Shown here: positions 9,245 through 19,171 of the stretch, one piece after another
Layout of the letters: each line of letters opens with the position of its first letter
Position numbering within the stretch: the first letter of the stretch is position 1
DNA from: Chara braunii
Taxonomy: Eukaryota > Streptophyta > Charophyceae > Charales > Characeae
Assembly: GCA_003427395.1 (NCBI GenBank)
Contig: BFEA01000739.1
Span: 248,366 to 272,402 of the forward strand
Length of the DNA stretch: 24,037 nt
Direction of reading: 5' to 3'
The notes under the pieces: generated by a model
What the model saw: only the letters and a program-made list of their open reading frames with translations
Told to the model about the DNA's origin: nothing
The model's database searches: none
Made by a program: the position numbers and the translations under genes

Positions 9245-9510
9245 CCACTGACTGACTGACTGACACACTTTATTGGGAACCCAAAATCCTCTCAGATCCT
9301 GTCAACTAGGGTCTCTAGCTTGATCTACTTCTAGGCTGTCACTACAGAACTCTGTTGCTGATCAAGAGGCATTTAAGGAGATCGCCCATAACTCCTCAGG
9401 AATTCTTTAACGATCAGCAGCGCCCTCTAAAGACTTAGACAGCCAGTTGCGCAGCCTACAGCTCGGATTTTGGGCCTACCATGCCACACTGAGCAGCCCG
9501 CCATACCGGT
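9245..9510 (-). other. leader or residual 5' LTR of the gypsy element
   Basis: This lies between the gag start and repeat copy A. On the minus strand it contains AATAAAGTGTG (about 9267-9277) followed by four or more GTCA/CAGT tetramers (9247-9264). An AATAAA before the end of an LTR would fit. No match to the opposite end of the element was found, and no primer-binding site is evident. Confidence 0.3.
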
Positions 9511-9850
9511 GTCGACCGGAAGGAGGGTCTGCCGGCCTGCGGAACTGCCCTATATTCTGCCCCATTTCTGTCACCCACGGGAGAGCAGTTCCACGGCTCC
9601 AGCAACCAGTAAACAACAAGGTTAGTACTAAAACCGGAGAAGCAGAGCCAAGGGGTATCTGGGCAAATGAAAGAATGAACATGGTTATAGAAATAGTCGT
9701 TCTATGGTTGTCAGATCTGCCGCTACTCAGTCTGTCTGACCACACATAGATTCGATCAAACTACCATTACTACGGGTGGCAGATTGCTGCCCTCCATAAG
9801 GAGCTACGCTTGAGCTCTCAATATGTGAACGGTAGTTGGCGAACGACCGT

Positions 9851-10198
9851 AAGCTTAAACCACCAGTACACCCGCACCTAAAATCCCGAACCTACCTGCC
9901 CACTGCGCGCCACTATTTTCCGAGCCTTCTGCGTGAGGGTACCTGCAGTGGGAATTTCGGAAGCGCAAGCTTAAACCATCAGTACACCCGCACCTGAAAT
10001 CCCAAACCTACCTGCCCACTGCGCGCCACTATTTTCCGAGCCTTCTGTGTGAGGGTACCTGCAGTGGGAATTTCGGAAGCGCAAGCTTAAACCACCAGTA
10101 CACCCGCACCTAAAATCCCAAACCTACCTGCCCACTGCACGCCACTATTTTCCGAGCCTTCTGTGTGAGGGTACCTGCAGTGGGAATTTCGGAAGTGG
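9851..10198 (+). repeat. three tandem 116-bp units containing the element terminus
   Basis: Units start at 9851, 9967 and 10083, an exact 116-bp period with only a few substitutions. Each begins AAGCTTAAACCA and so repeats both the element end and the bases that flank it in the target. The third unit ends near GGAATTTCGGAAG, after which unique sequence begins. Confidence 0.95.
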
Positions 10199-10942
10199 CA
10201 CTGGTGCCGGTGGTCTGCCTGAAGAGGAAAAAGAAACGAAAAGAAAAGAAAGGAACAAACATGCCAGAGAGCGATGATATCGTGAAAGGACGTCATGGAG
10301 GCCATACACAAATGATCACATTTCTTGAATGTATCTGACCACTATTACGGGGAGAGGGAAACGTTGCTGTTTTACCTTTTTTTCTCCTTATGTTATTTTC
10401 TTCCTGGCCCTCTTAGCAAGGCAGCCCGTATTCCTCTTGCTCAAAACTCACTCGCTGAGGGCATACTAAAACTAGCGATGTTGAAATGCGTCCAACCACT
10501 TTCACAGCCAAATCGCTGTTGGCTTTTTTTTTTTTCTTCTGATTTTTTTGAGAGTCCGACAGTCCTGCTCCCCGTGTTCTACGTTCTGCTGAAGTGCCCT
10601 CACTGAGGGAAAACTCGCACAAGTACTCGTGTATCCAACCGCAATCACGGCCAAAGGCTGTTTTTTTTTCTTTTTCTTTTTTTAGAGTCCGACAGTCCTG
10701 CACCCCATGTTCTACGTTCTGCTGAAGTGCCCTCACTGGGGGCAAACTCGCACGACTAACCAAAAAGTGCATCCAACTGCAATCACAACCAAAGCTTGTT
10801 TTGTTTTTTGGGACGTAGGGATTTGACATGGGCCCAAAATTCAAAAACCTTCCAAAATTCAAAAACCCTGCCCCGAGTCCGCCTTTCACTTCTTGTGGCG
10901 ACAAGTTATTTTGCCGCAAGGCTGAGGCCGTGTACTGGTGGT
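9859..10942. mobile_element. 1,084-bp TTAA-flanked non-autonomous element (piggyBac-like)
   Basis: Perfect 13-bp inverted termini, ACCACCAGTACAC (9859-9871) and GTGTACTGGTGGT (10930-10942), each directly abutted by TTAA (9855-9858 and 10943-10946). Copy B has the uninterrupted site with a single TTAA (18052-18055) in otherwise matching flanks. This shows that the segment is an insertion with a TTAA target duplication, the hallmark of piggyBac transposons. No transposase-like frame is present, so it would depend on a helper in trans. The interior consists of the 116-bp array, a purine-rich stretch (10220-10260) and a second array with period about 138 bp (10430-10810). The terminal bases ACC differ from the CCY start common in piggyBac, so family assignment is tentative. 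Confidence 0.88.
10430..10810 (+). repeat. tandem array with period about 133-143 bp, 2-3 units
   Basis: AGAGTCCGACAGTCCTGC recurs at 10551 and 10684. A core similar to TGCATCCAACYGCAATCACR recurs at 10487, 10630 and 10768, each followed by a T-rich run. The minus-strand frame through this array (10413-10967) is a by-product of the repeats. Confidence 0.85.
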
Positions 10943-11977
10943 TTAAGACTGTTGTCCGAATCGACACACAAAATTTGTTGTACCTGAAAAATGCGATCAG
11001 AAGGTGACAATTCCCTTAGTCTGGGCACTGGCACTGTATCTGTAAGTTGGCCTTTCTGAGCCAATCTGCTGCTGCATATCTCGAGTGTGCATTAGTGTAA
11101 TCGATTGTGTGACCAGGCCCTCGGATTCCTGAGTCACAGAGTGCCCTGAGTCTAGGACTTGGCAATCAGCCGCTGAACACTCCAGGTCTTAATCTCGGAG
11201 TTTGGAATCCTGAATCTGTTGTTTCCGAGTCTGAATTCCGTAGCTTACGGTTCTCAGTCCGCAAGGTCTGGGTGTGTGGCTTCGCTAGATCCTCTTACCA
11301 TGACTGCTTGCTGAAACTGCGGAAACCTCCAGGCTCCTGTACAGTCAAATTTTATCCCAGTGAAGTTATGATCAGCAGAACCTGAGCTGGATGTTGTCCT
11401 GCTGAGTCTCTGGGCAAGTTAGAAGACTGTTGTTCCTCTGGATGACTGTTTTCGTAGTCTAACTGTAGCTAGTACTTCCGCTGCTAATCAGAATTTGGGG
11501 TGTTTACCTGTGCTTCAGCCTGAATCGACATCTGCATCTGGCCATATCTCCGCCCCGCTTGAGTTGACAATGCTTAGTCCTTTCTGTTGGACTTACAGAG
11601 GTCTGCCAACCAACTTTTTGTGTATCTGATAATCAAATAAATACTCAAAATACAGAATGAAAGTTTAAATAAAGCCAGGCTCAACGTCCCTGTTCGCAGG
11701 TGCTGATCTGATATTTCAATGCAAAGCTCCGTTATTCCGTGCCAACCATCCGAATAGTGATGTCAAAGTCTGGGCTGCGAACAAGCTTGTCCGGTCTCAG
11801 CAAGAGTGAGTCGTTGAGTCCCTCGCTTGGGGGAGGCCCTCTTTCTGATTAGTTGTATCCTTCCCGCACTGCTTGATTGTTGGTAGCTGTTTGAATCTAG
11901 CTCACAAAGTTCGTCAGATTTGTATGTTCTTGTTTCAAATATGCAGATGTATCTCCGTGCCAGGCCTTTGCTCCCGT

Positions 11978-12261
11978 CAGTTCCCTCTCAATGTGGAATG
12001 TGCAGCCTTACTCTCTCCATTCCCTTCCCTCCGCTCTTACTGTTGCAGCACGGCGCTGTGTGAATTTGCCTATCCCAAGCATCAGATTTATTCACGGCCA
12101 TTTATCGTCTCTACGGGATCAGTTCCCTCGCAATGTGGAATGTGCAGCCTCACTCTCTCCATTCCCTTCCCTCTGCTCTTACTGTTGCAGCATGGCGCTG
12201 TGTGAATTTGCCTGATCCCAAGCATCAGATTTGTTCACGGCCATTTATCGTCTTTGCGGGA
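11978..12261 (+). repeat. 142-bp tandem duplication in copy A
   Basis: Units 11978-12119 and 12120-12261 both start CAGTTCCCTC and run through the CTGTTGCAGCA and TTCACGGCCATTTATCGTC stretches. Copy B has one unit, interrupted by the hAT-like insertion, so the duplication arose after the A/B split or was lost in B. Confidence 0.93.
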
Positions 12262-13196
12262 TCTCACCTCCACAACAGATTATGACGTGACTTCAAGATC
12301 ACACGAAAGTGGGATCCCTACCAGATGCAGTGGTGAGAATGTATCTGCAGCTAGATCTTGGGAAGATACACCACCACATTACTTATTTCCCGCTCGCCTG
12401 TCAATGAGGTGCGCTGGAGTCTCTCTCCAGATGGATCCTGAGATGACGAAATGCCATATCCTTGTCCCCTGGTCGTCGTGAGGTCGCCCATTTTCTAACC
12501 AAAGAAGGAAAAAGAGAATGAATCCTTCAGCAGATCATGGAGAGGTACATTGTCGTACCCGCGCTTGATTGAATCTCTTCACTTTGGCGTTCGGAGCTGA
12601 GGAGAAATCACAGTGCGTCGACATCCATTGGGACCATCGGAATGCTCTATTGGATCCGTTTGCGCACGCACGTGTGCAACTAATTAGATGACGAGGCATT
12701 TGGCTAACTGATGACGCTACATGAAAGCTCTCCCTTTCTTACGCGTCCTCTCAATCCTCCCTTAGCGGTTCCACTCTCTCCCTCTCTGTCTGTACCTCTG
12801 CTTCTCTCTCTCCCACACAACCACACATCGTTGTACCTGGCCAGTGTCTTGGCTAGGTTCATACAGTCTTGGGTAGGCCAAGTACCGGTTAACTTTAGGC
12901 GCACAGACTGCCTCGAGCGAGATGAGCGACCCCGAGCATCACTATGAAGATGATCGAGATGGCAACCATCGTAACGAAGAGCATCTCGCCCTAGACACGT
13001 GCGAGGTAGTAGACGGTGACGATGAGCGGCTCGGATGAGAGTGAGCACCCAATCAGAATCCCGAGCTCTTCGTTCGCTATAGTCACGCTTGGGTTACGGA
13101 GTCCTCTCCTTCTGGCTGTGTGTGACCTGACATGCCACACGATTTGCCTCCTCTTGTTTTGCTTCCCTACCACACAGAGAGTCACATCTTTCTCTC

Positions 13197-13340
13197 ACAC
13201 TTGTCGCGCACCTATCCTGCCACGCATGGCAACTTGTCACACACTTGTCGTACACACACTTGCCGTGCACTTGTTGGACACTTGTCAGACACGTGTCGCA
13301 CACTTATAGCGCACTTGTAGCGCACATGTTGCACACCCAT
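13197..13340 (+). repeat. CACACTTGTCG-type degenerate minisatellite, copy A
   Basis: A run of variants of CACTTGTCGCGCACTTGT with a period of about 10-11 bp. It is matched in copy B at 21471-21620, so it predates the duplication. Confidence 0.8.
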
Positions 13341-13464
13341 AGCAGTTGTCGCCGTTGTCATGCTTGCCGCCCTGCTTGCCGCCCTGCTTGCCCCATGTGT
13401 TGGTTTGCCACCGGTAGCGACATTACTCTCAGTCAGGACATACTCGCACGTTCAGTCTCGTAAA

Positions 13465-13575
13465 TGCATCTGAGCCGAATCACGGCAGGACTGGGATGAA
13501 TCCAACTGCAATCACGCCCAGCGGGCATATCGGACTGTAATTAGGCCCACATGGATGAATCCGACAGCAGAGCCT
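13465..13575 (+). repeat. four ~30-bp units with TGNATCYGACTGCAATCAC core, copy A
   Basis: Units begin near 13465, 13497, 13527 and 13556, each opening with a variant of TGAATCCGACTGCAATCAC. Copy B has the same array at 21734-21843. The core also occurs inside the TTAA element and near 844. Confidence 0.75.
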
Positions 13576-13622
13576 TGTGTCGTGCCAACCGGTGAGTGCC
13601 CTTGTCGATCTGTCTGGATGTA

Positions 13623-14170
13623 TGATCCTGATTACAATCGCCGCGTCCGTAGTGATGGGTATACTGAAGCTGATTCGTGATCTCGTAAATTTGGGTGTGC
13701 GCCCTTCCCTCCGTTGCTACTCACGTGGTTTCGCGCGTCCTTTCCATTGGCGGTTCTTATCAATGGTCGGCCGCTTTCCATTGAGACCTCTCTCAAAAAT
13801 CAAGTCATAGCAGTGACACTCGGAGACTCACCAAACTTCGACGGGAGGCCCGACGCAACTCTTCAGATCTGTACATAATTCAATGGCGGTCGCGAGTTCA
13901 GGTCACCCGTTGTGTGTACCGCGATTTAACATTATAATTGCCTATCTTTATTGAAATAATAAATTATCCGGTTACCGTCGAGCCTGGGAAAATTCACCCT
14001 CCTTGGCCAATATTTCCCCATAGTCTTGCATGAACTTGGTTTTTCTCGTGTTGCCCATCCCCCATCAGCCAATTGTCTCCTGTCCGCTCCGTCCGCAAGG
14101 TAAAAAATTGTCGGCACAGGCCAAAGGAAGTGAAGGGCGACATAAGGCTTGGGCCACCCGATAGCAGACC

Positions 14171-14171
<1 letters not shown>
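13623..14171. other. unassigned sequence after copy A
   Basis: Homology to copy B stops near 13622. The stretch is AT-richer near 13925-13965. I recognise no gene. Minus-strand open frames toward 14233 gain length only from the poly-C tract. Confidence 0.5.

Positions 14172-14207
<36 letters not shown>
14172..14207. repeat. poly(C)/poly(G) mononucleotide run of 36
   Basis: An uninterrupted run of 36 C on the plus strand (14172-14207). Such a tract can form G-quadruplex and i-motif structures and its length is likely to be unstable, both in vivo and in sequencing. Confidence 0.97.
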
Positions 14208-14210
<3 letters not shown>

Positions 14211-14630
14211 TCTGGACGTCCCCGGCAAGCCACCGAATTTGAGGTCTGATTATCGAGGAGGAAGAAAATAATCGGCCAACGCCTAATCCCTACCCGATCA
14301 ACCCTAAGAAATGCATTCCACTTATAATTTTATTGCTTCCTTTTGCTTTTCCTACCTCACTCCCACCATCGTTTCTTTTTGCTTTCCGCTTTTTGTTCCT
14401 CACTTTCTCTCTCAACCATACTAGTGTTGCCAAGCTCCAGTAGACTTTGTCTCGCCACTTGTGGAAGTATAATTTACTTTCACTCTTACGCTTAGTTGAC
14501 TGAATCAGTTTGATAAATGCTGAAGTACCTTCTCCTTTCAGTATCAGGCTTTCGAACTTTCAAGGTTTACCTCCCCCGTTCACGACCGTTCTTGTTCTCC
14601 TCCCCCTTCTTCTCCAACCAATCAGCGAGG
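14208..14630. other. unassigned sequence
   Basis: Pyrimidine-rich on the plus strand (14330-14420 and 14540-14610), with no supported gene. It lies downstream, in the minus-strand sense, of the decayed Gag-like unit and could be its untranslated or non-coding part. Confidence 0.4.
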
Positions 14631-14829
14631 CTACCAGGGAGTAAGGAAAAGGTTTGATGAAACTTCGTTGCACGACAAGTTTGGATAGATTCCTATCTCT
14701 ACTAAAGAGCATTGTTCACTCCTCGTAGTATCATAGAGGTCAAATGTAACGGGATAATTCGTTAGGAAAAATAAAGCTGCAGTAGCAGCACCACCAGTGG
14801 TAAGTGCGAGCATACATAAACACAATAAT

Positions 14830-16735
14830 GAACACCTAGAGGAGAAGGAAAAACAAGTTTATACTCCCGTCTCGTGCGTCAGCCACAAGTTGCAACCCTA
14901 CAGCCCAATTTCCTATCTTGATCGAATTCTTGCCCTCGGATTTTCTCACGTCAACAACGGATCCCTTCTCAAGTTTTGACAATTTCTTAAATCTCCTTAG
15001 ACGTGCTTCTAAGGTTGTCAGCATCCTCGATAAACTTCACTTCCATTACGGCCCTTTCATCACTTTTCGACCTATCAAACAACTTGCAACTAATTAACCT
15101 TCAACACCCATCACATTGCATTTACTTACTAATGTGCATTGATTTATTCCGAAGTCCTCAATATCATTCATTGCTATCAGATTTTGGCTCGTTATTTCCT
15201 TAACACAGTTCGCAGCATCGTTTTCATATATATCGATGGTCTCAAACAGTTGGTCAAGGTCGTAGCTGACGTCCGGCTCGACGGTCTCAAACAATTGGTC
15301 AAGCTCATAGTTGACATTCGGCTCTACGGTTTCAAACAACTGAGCAAGCTCATCGCAGAAGTCTGGCCCGACGGTCTCAAACAGTTGAGCAAGCTCATCG
15401 CCGACGTCCGGCTCGACGGTCTCAAACAGTTGAGCAAGTTCATAGTGGATGTCCGACCCATACATGACTTAAAATGCTTGTGAAATTTTGGTGTTTACAA
15501 CACCGCAGAGGAAATATATCTCTTTTTGATCCTCTATCAACTTGTCTCGGGTATCTTTAGTACCTTTCGAGTCTTCGCATTCTTCTTCTATCCCGATCAT
15601 CTTCAGCGACATGGTTCGATTTACCAATGTCTTCTCGATAACCTTTAGATCTTGGCCCTTTGGCGAGACATCGATGTCGAGGCTGGTATCATCGGTCATA
15701 TCTTTACTCGATTCTCCATCCGGTTCCTTAGCACACACTAGAGTTGCATAGGAATCTTCCTCACTACTCTCGAACCGAATGCTTGAAAACCATATCGCCA
15801 GGCTATAATCTTCATCCAGGCCCTCCTCAATCCGGATACTCGGCACCCAAATTTCTCCTTGCTTTGCCTCTTGTGTTGTTTCCTTTGTAATGTCAATATT
15901 CACCTTCGTAGAAGGTCGACAGTGTATATCCTTCTCATCTTTTGCCCATTCTATCCTTCTCCTCTCATTGAGCTCGACGGTTTTCTCAAGATTTCTTTGT
16001 CGTACGTCCTGAGACTCTTGTTGTGGTGGAACATTCTCTATTCTCTTCATCCTTTCTAGTTCAGCCTTTAGGGCCTGAATCTCTTTGAGAGACTCCCATT
16101 CTTTCCTATTTGACCTCCTTCGTTCTTCCTCTTCTTCTCTACATCTCGAGAGTTTCCTCCCTTACCATCATCCTTCTTCCAGTCGCCGCGGTTTCCTCTT
16201 TTCAATTTTTCCACTATCTTTTCTTGCTTTACTTTTCTTAGGTGACCGGAACTCTCTTCCGTCATCACTGAGTTATTTATCTAAACCACTTCTAGGTACT
16301 CCTTTCCCTAGTTTTTCCAATACCTCAAGTATATAAGATTTGGCATTTTGTCCTTCAATATGCAAAGCCAACGCCTTCGTCTGAGCGAACAACAGTCTTT
16401 TAGTGGGCATGTTTTTCACGATAAACTTTTTTTTCGCGATAGGTAACAGTGCCTACGAATATAGCACAGCGTACTAACTCACTGAGAAACCCATTTTCTA
16501 TCAATGGTTCGGACACCTTCTCAAAACGCCTTGCAAACGCCATAAACCTTTCTCCTTCCTCTTTCTTTATCTCCTTTAAGTCCTCGACCAAACACACAAT
16601 ATCGTTGCAAACAAAATCCCAAGACAATCGCTCTCTGAACGTTCTCCACCTCCCCGTTGCCAACTTTATATGAGGTGGTCTGCCTTTATACTCATCATTC
16701 CAGCTTTCGTCATCCTTCCTCCTCCATCAGAACTC
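14830..16735 (-). pseudogene. decayed Gag-like unit with coiled coil, acidic region and 15-residue repeats
   Basis: Read on the minus strand. The first part (16735-16435) resembles a retrotransposon Gag domain: LATGRWRTFRERLSWDFV, then ERFMAFARRFEKVSEPL, then LSELVRCAIFVG. At an A8 run (16427-16434) the frame shifts by one and continues with KNMPTKRLLFAQTKALALHI. The same frame then runs to about 15094 with only four stops (16273-16275, 16168-16170, 16162-16164 and about 15469). It encodes a Lys/Arg-rich tract, a Glu/Lys coiled coil (about 16120-15960), an acidic Asp/Glu/Ser region (15960-15490) and five 15-residue repeats. Further coding-like fragments in two frames extend to about 14830. 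No zinc knuckle, protease or polymerase follows. I do not recognise the family beyond the Gag-like start. Confidence 0.6.
15238..15462 (-). repeat. five 45-bp units encoding ELAQLFETVEPDV repeats
   Basis: An exact 45-bp period with units at 15238, 15283, 15328, 15373 and 15418. In the minus-strand frame each unit encodes 15 residues of the type D/Y-E-L-A/D-Q-L-F-E-T-V-E-P-D-V-x. No unit carries an internal stop or frame change. The pattern L..LFETV is amphipathic and acidic. Function is unknown. Confidence 0.93.
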
Positions 16736-17260
16736 TCCATCCCCATCTTTCTCTCCGGAATATTAGGCTCACTCCTCATTTTCGAAAGATAAGTTCTCTC
16801 TATACCTTTTCAGTGTTTCCTTTCCAACCCTCCATCGATCCAACTAATCAACAAAAAGCTGGAAGTTCACTCTCTCAGACGCTATGTAGCCCAGCTCGAC
16901 TTCTGAGCTTATAGATTCCCACGACAAGCCTCCATTGGACCCACCTGCACCCCTGACGACGTCAACAGGCCTAGAAGAGCACCGCCTAGAAGAGAACCGC
17001 CCTCTGGCGTGTTTCCTCCTACCCTCATGTCGAAAGAGAGGCTGGTCCTATGTCGCCATCATCATTGGCCTATTGATCCCGAGAGTGATCCCCCCGTTTC
17101 GAGTCGGGCAACTCGTGTGTCATAGGGTCGGACCAAAGTCACACTCTCACAGAACGGTGGTATCTCGCTCGTGCAATCCTATCCGGTACCATGTCTCTAC
17201 CCGACCCACCTTAGACATGGATTTACTTGGGACGCTTCCCCCCGATATCGTAGTGTCCTA
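16736..17260. other. unassigned sequence upstream of the Gag-like unit
   Basis: Expected position of a leader or LTR for the minus-strand Gag-like unit, but no LTR features are evident. A short 15-bp tandem duplication (CCTAGAAGAGCACCG-like) lies near 16970-17000. Confidence 0.4.
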
Positions 17261-17316
17261 ATCAGACCTCCCGCTAGCAATCGGATCAGACCTCCCGCTA
17301 GCAATCGGATCAGCTA
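17261..17316 (+). repeat. 24-bp tandem repeat, 2.3 units
   Basis: ATCAGACCTCCCGCTAGC begins at 17261 and again at 17285. A partial third unit starts at 17309. Confidence 0.95.
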
Positions 17317-17736
17317 GCCTATCTATCCCCCCCGAATCCTTGTGATCTGGGGCGCTTCTCCCCTCCCCTTCAATCCCTCGGATACATCTCCTGCTCACAG
17401 TTTTCTCTCGAGGAGATCAGAATCAGGTGGACTGACAAAGGGTAGGGAAATCAGAAGAAAATCTCCCTCGATGACAAGAGCATGCCAGAGGAAATCCATG
17501 CAAAAAACAGAAATGCAAAAATGCAATACTCAAAATATCTCACCGGGGTGCCGAGATGGGTTGGACTGCCAGTCGCCGCCGCACTCTCGCCTCAACGCAC
17601 CCTGGCGTTCAAAAGAGAAACAATACGGACGTGAGTAATGGAGTTGAACGCCTTGCTCACCAACGCCCACCTCGCCTCGGCGGTTACAGGCGGACCAAAG
17701 TCCCGAGAGGCAGCCTTTCTCGACAACGGCGCCACG
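17317..17736. other. unassigned sequence before copy B
   Basis: No recognised family. Overlapping open frames on both strands (17556-17996 plus, 17684-18076 minus) run across the copy B boundary, so they are not single conserved genes. Confidence 0.4.
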
Positions 17737-18286
17737 GTCGACCGGAAGGAGGGTTTGCCGGCCTGCGGAACTGCCCTATATTCCGGCCCATGTCTGTCAC
17801 CCACGGGAGAACGGTTCCGCAGCTCCTGCAACCAGTAAACAACAAGATTAGTACTAAACCCGGAGAAGCAGAGCCTAGGGGGTATCGAAATAGTCGTTCT
17901 ATGGTAGTCAGATCTATACCGCTACTCAATCTGTCTAACCACATAGATTCGATCGGACTAATGTTACTACGGGCGACAGATTGCTGCCCTCCATAAGGAG
18001 CTACACTTGAGCTCTCAATACGTGAACGGTAGTTGGCGAATGACTGCAAGCTTAAGACTGTTGTCCAAATCGACACACAAAATTTGTTGTACCTGAAACT
18101 GCTATCAGAAAGGTGACAATTCCCCGAGTCTTGGCACTGGCACTGTATCTGTAAGTCAGCCTTACTGAGCCAATCTGCTGCTGCGTATCTCGAGTCTGCA
18201 TTAATGTAATCGGTTGTGTGACCAGGCCCTCAGATTTCTGAGTCACAGAGTGCCCTGAGTCTAGGACTTTGGCAATCAGCCGTTAA

Positions 18287-18445
18287 ACACTCCAGGTCTT
18301 AATCTCGAAGTTTGGAATCCTGAATCTGTTGTTTCGGAGTCTGAAATTCCGTAGCTTACTGGACACTCCACACTTAATCTCGAAGTGTGCCCTGAGTCTG
18401 AAATTCCGTAGCCGTTAAACACTCCACACTTAATCTCGAAGTGTG
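18287..18445 (+). repeat. local triplication in copy B (ACACTCCA...TTAATCTCGAAGT)
   Basis: Related units start at 18287, 18363 and 18419. The last two are 56 bp apart and nearly identical through TTAATCTCGAAGTGTG. Copy A has a single version near 11180. Confidence 0.85.
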
Positions 18446-19171
18446 GCTTTGCTGGATCCTCTCACCAGGACTGCTTGCTGAACACGCGGAACCCTCTAGG
18501 CTCCTGTACAGTCAAATTTCATCCCAGTGAAATTATGATCAGCAGAACCCGAGTTGGATGTTGTCCTGCTGAGTCTCTGGGCAAGTTAGAAGACTGTTGT
18601 TCCTCTAGATGACTGTTTTCATAGTTTAACTGCAGCTAGTACTTCCGCTGCTAATCGGAATTTGGGGTGTTTACTTGTGCTTCAGCCTGAATCCACATCC
18701 GCATCTGGCCATATCTCCGCCCAGCTTGAGTTGACAGCGTTCAATCCTTTCTGTTGGACTTTTCGTGTATCCGCCGATCAACTTTTTGTGCATTTGATAA
18801 TCAAATAAATACACAAAATATAGAATGAAAGTTAAAATAAAGCCAGGCTCAACGTCCCAGCTCGTAGGTGTTGATCTGATATTTCAACTCGAAGCTCCGG
18901 TATTCCGTGCCAACCGTCCGAATAGTGATCTCAAAGTTTGGGCTGCGAACAAGCTTCTCCAGTCTCAGCAAGAGCGAGTCGTTGAGTCCCTCGCTTGGGG
19001 GGGCCTCTCTTTCTGATTAGTTGTATCCTACCCCCGCTGCTTGATTGTTGGTAGTTGTTTGAATCTAGCTCACAAAGTTGGTCAGATTTGTATGTTCTTG
19101 TTTCAAATATGCAGATGTATCTCCGTGCTAGGGCTTTGCTCCCATCAGTTCCCTCTCAATGTGGAATTTGC

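Larger units (their letters stand above)
9511..13622 (+). repeat. large repeat, copy A
   Basis: Aligns in direct orientation with copy B (17737-21893), starting at GTCGACCGGAAGGAGGG and ending near TCGATCTGTCTGGATG. Differences by eye are roughly 8-10%, plus indels. Copy A is interrupted by a 1,084-bp TTAA-flanked element (9859-10942). It also has an extra segment of about 30 bp near 9658-9687, and it carries a 142-bp unit twice (11978-12261) where copy B has one. It lacks the 753 bp present in copy B at 20242-20994. AATAAA-type signals occur near 11635-11675. No long conserved reading frame is shared by both copies. The family is unidentified: it lacks TG...CA ends and recognisable retroelement proteins. 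Confidence 0.9.

Noticed and set aside
2090-9510. A matched LTR pair for the gypsy element
   Set aside because: I compared 2090-2690 with 9245-9510 and found only chance matches such as GTCAACTA, so no LTR pair is claimed.
9851-10198. CRISPR array
   Set aside because: The 116-bp units are contiguous with no distinct spacers and there is no cas gene. The window is eukaryotic.
10413-10967. 184-codon minus-strand frame across the TTAA element
   Set aside because: It reads through the 138-bp array and over the element boundary, so it is a by-product of repeats and not a transposase.
17556-18076. Overlapping long frames on both strands at the copy B start
   Set aside because: They cross from unique sequence into the repeat. 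The matching stretch in copy A shows substitutions that do not favour synonymous sites, so no gene is supported.
18825-19016. 63-codon frame in copy B as a conserved gene
   Set aside because: Copy A has stops in the same frame and most codon differences are non-synonymous, so there is no sign of selection.
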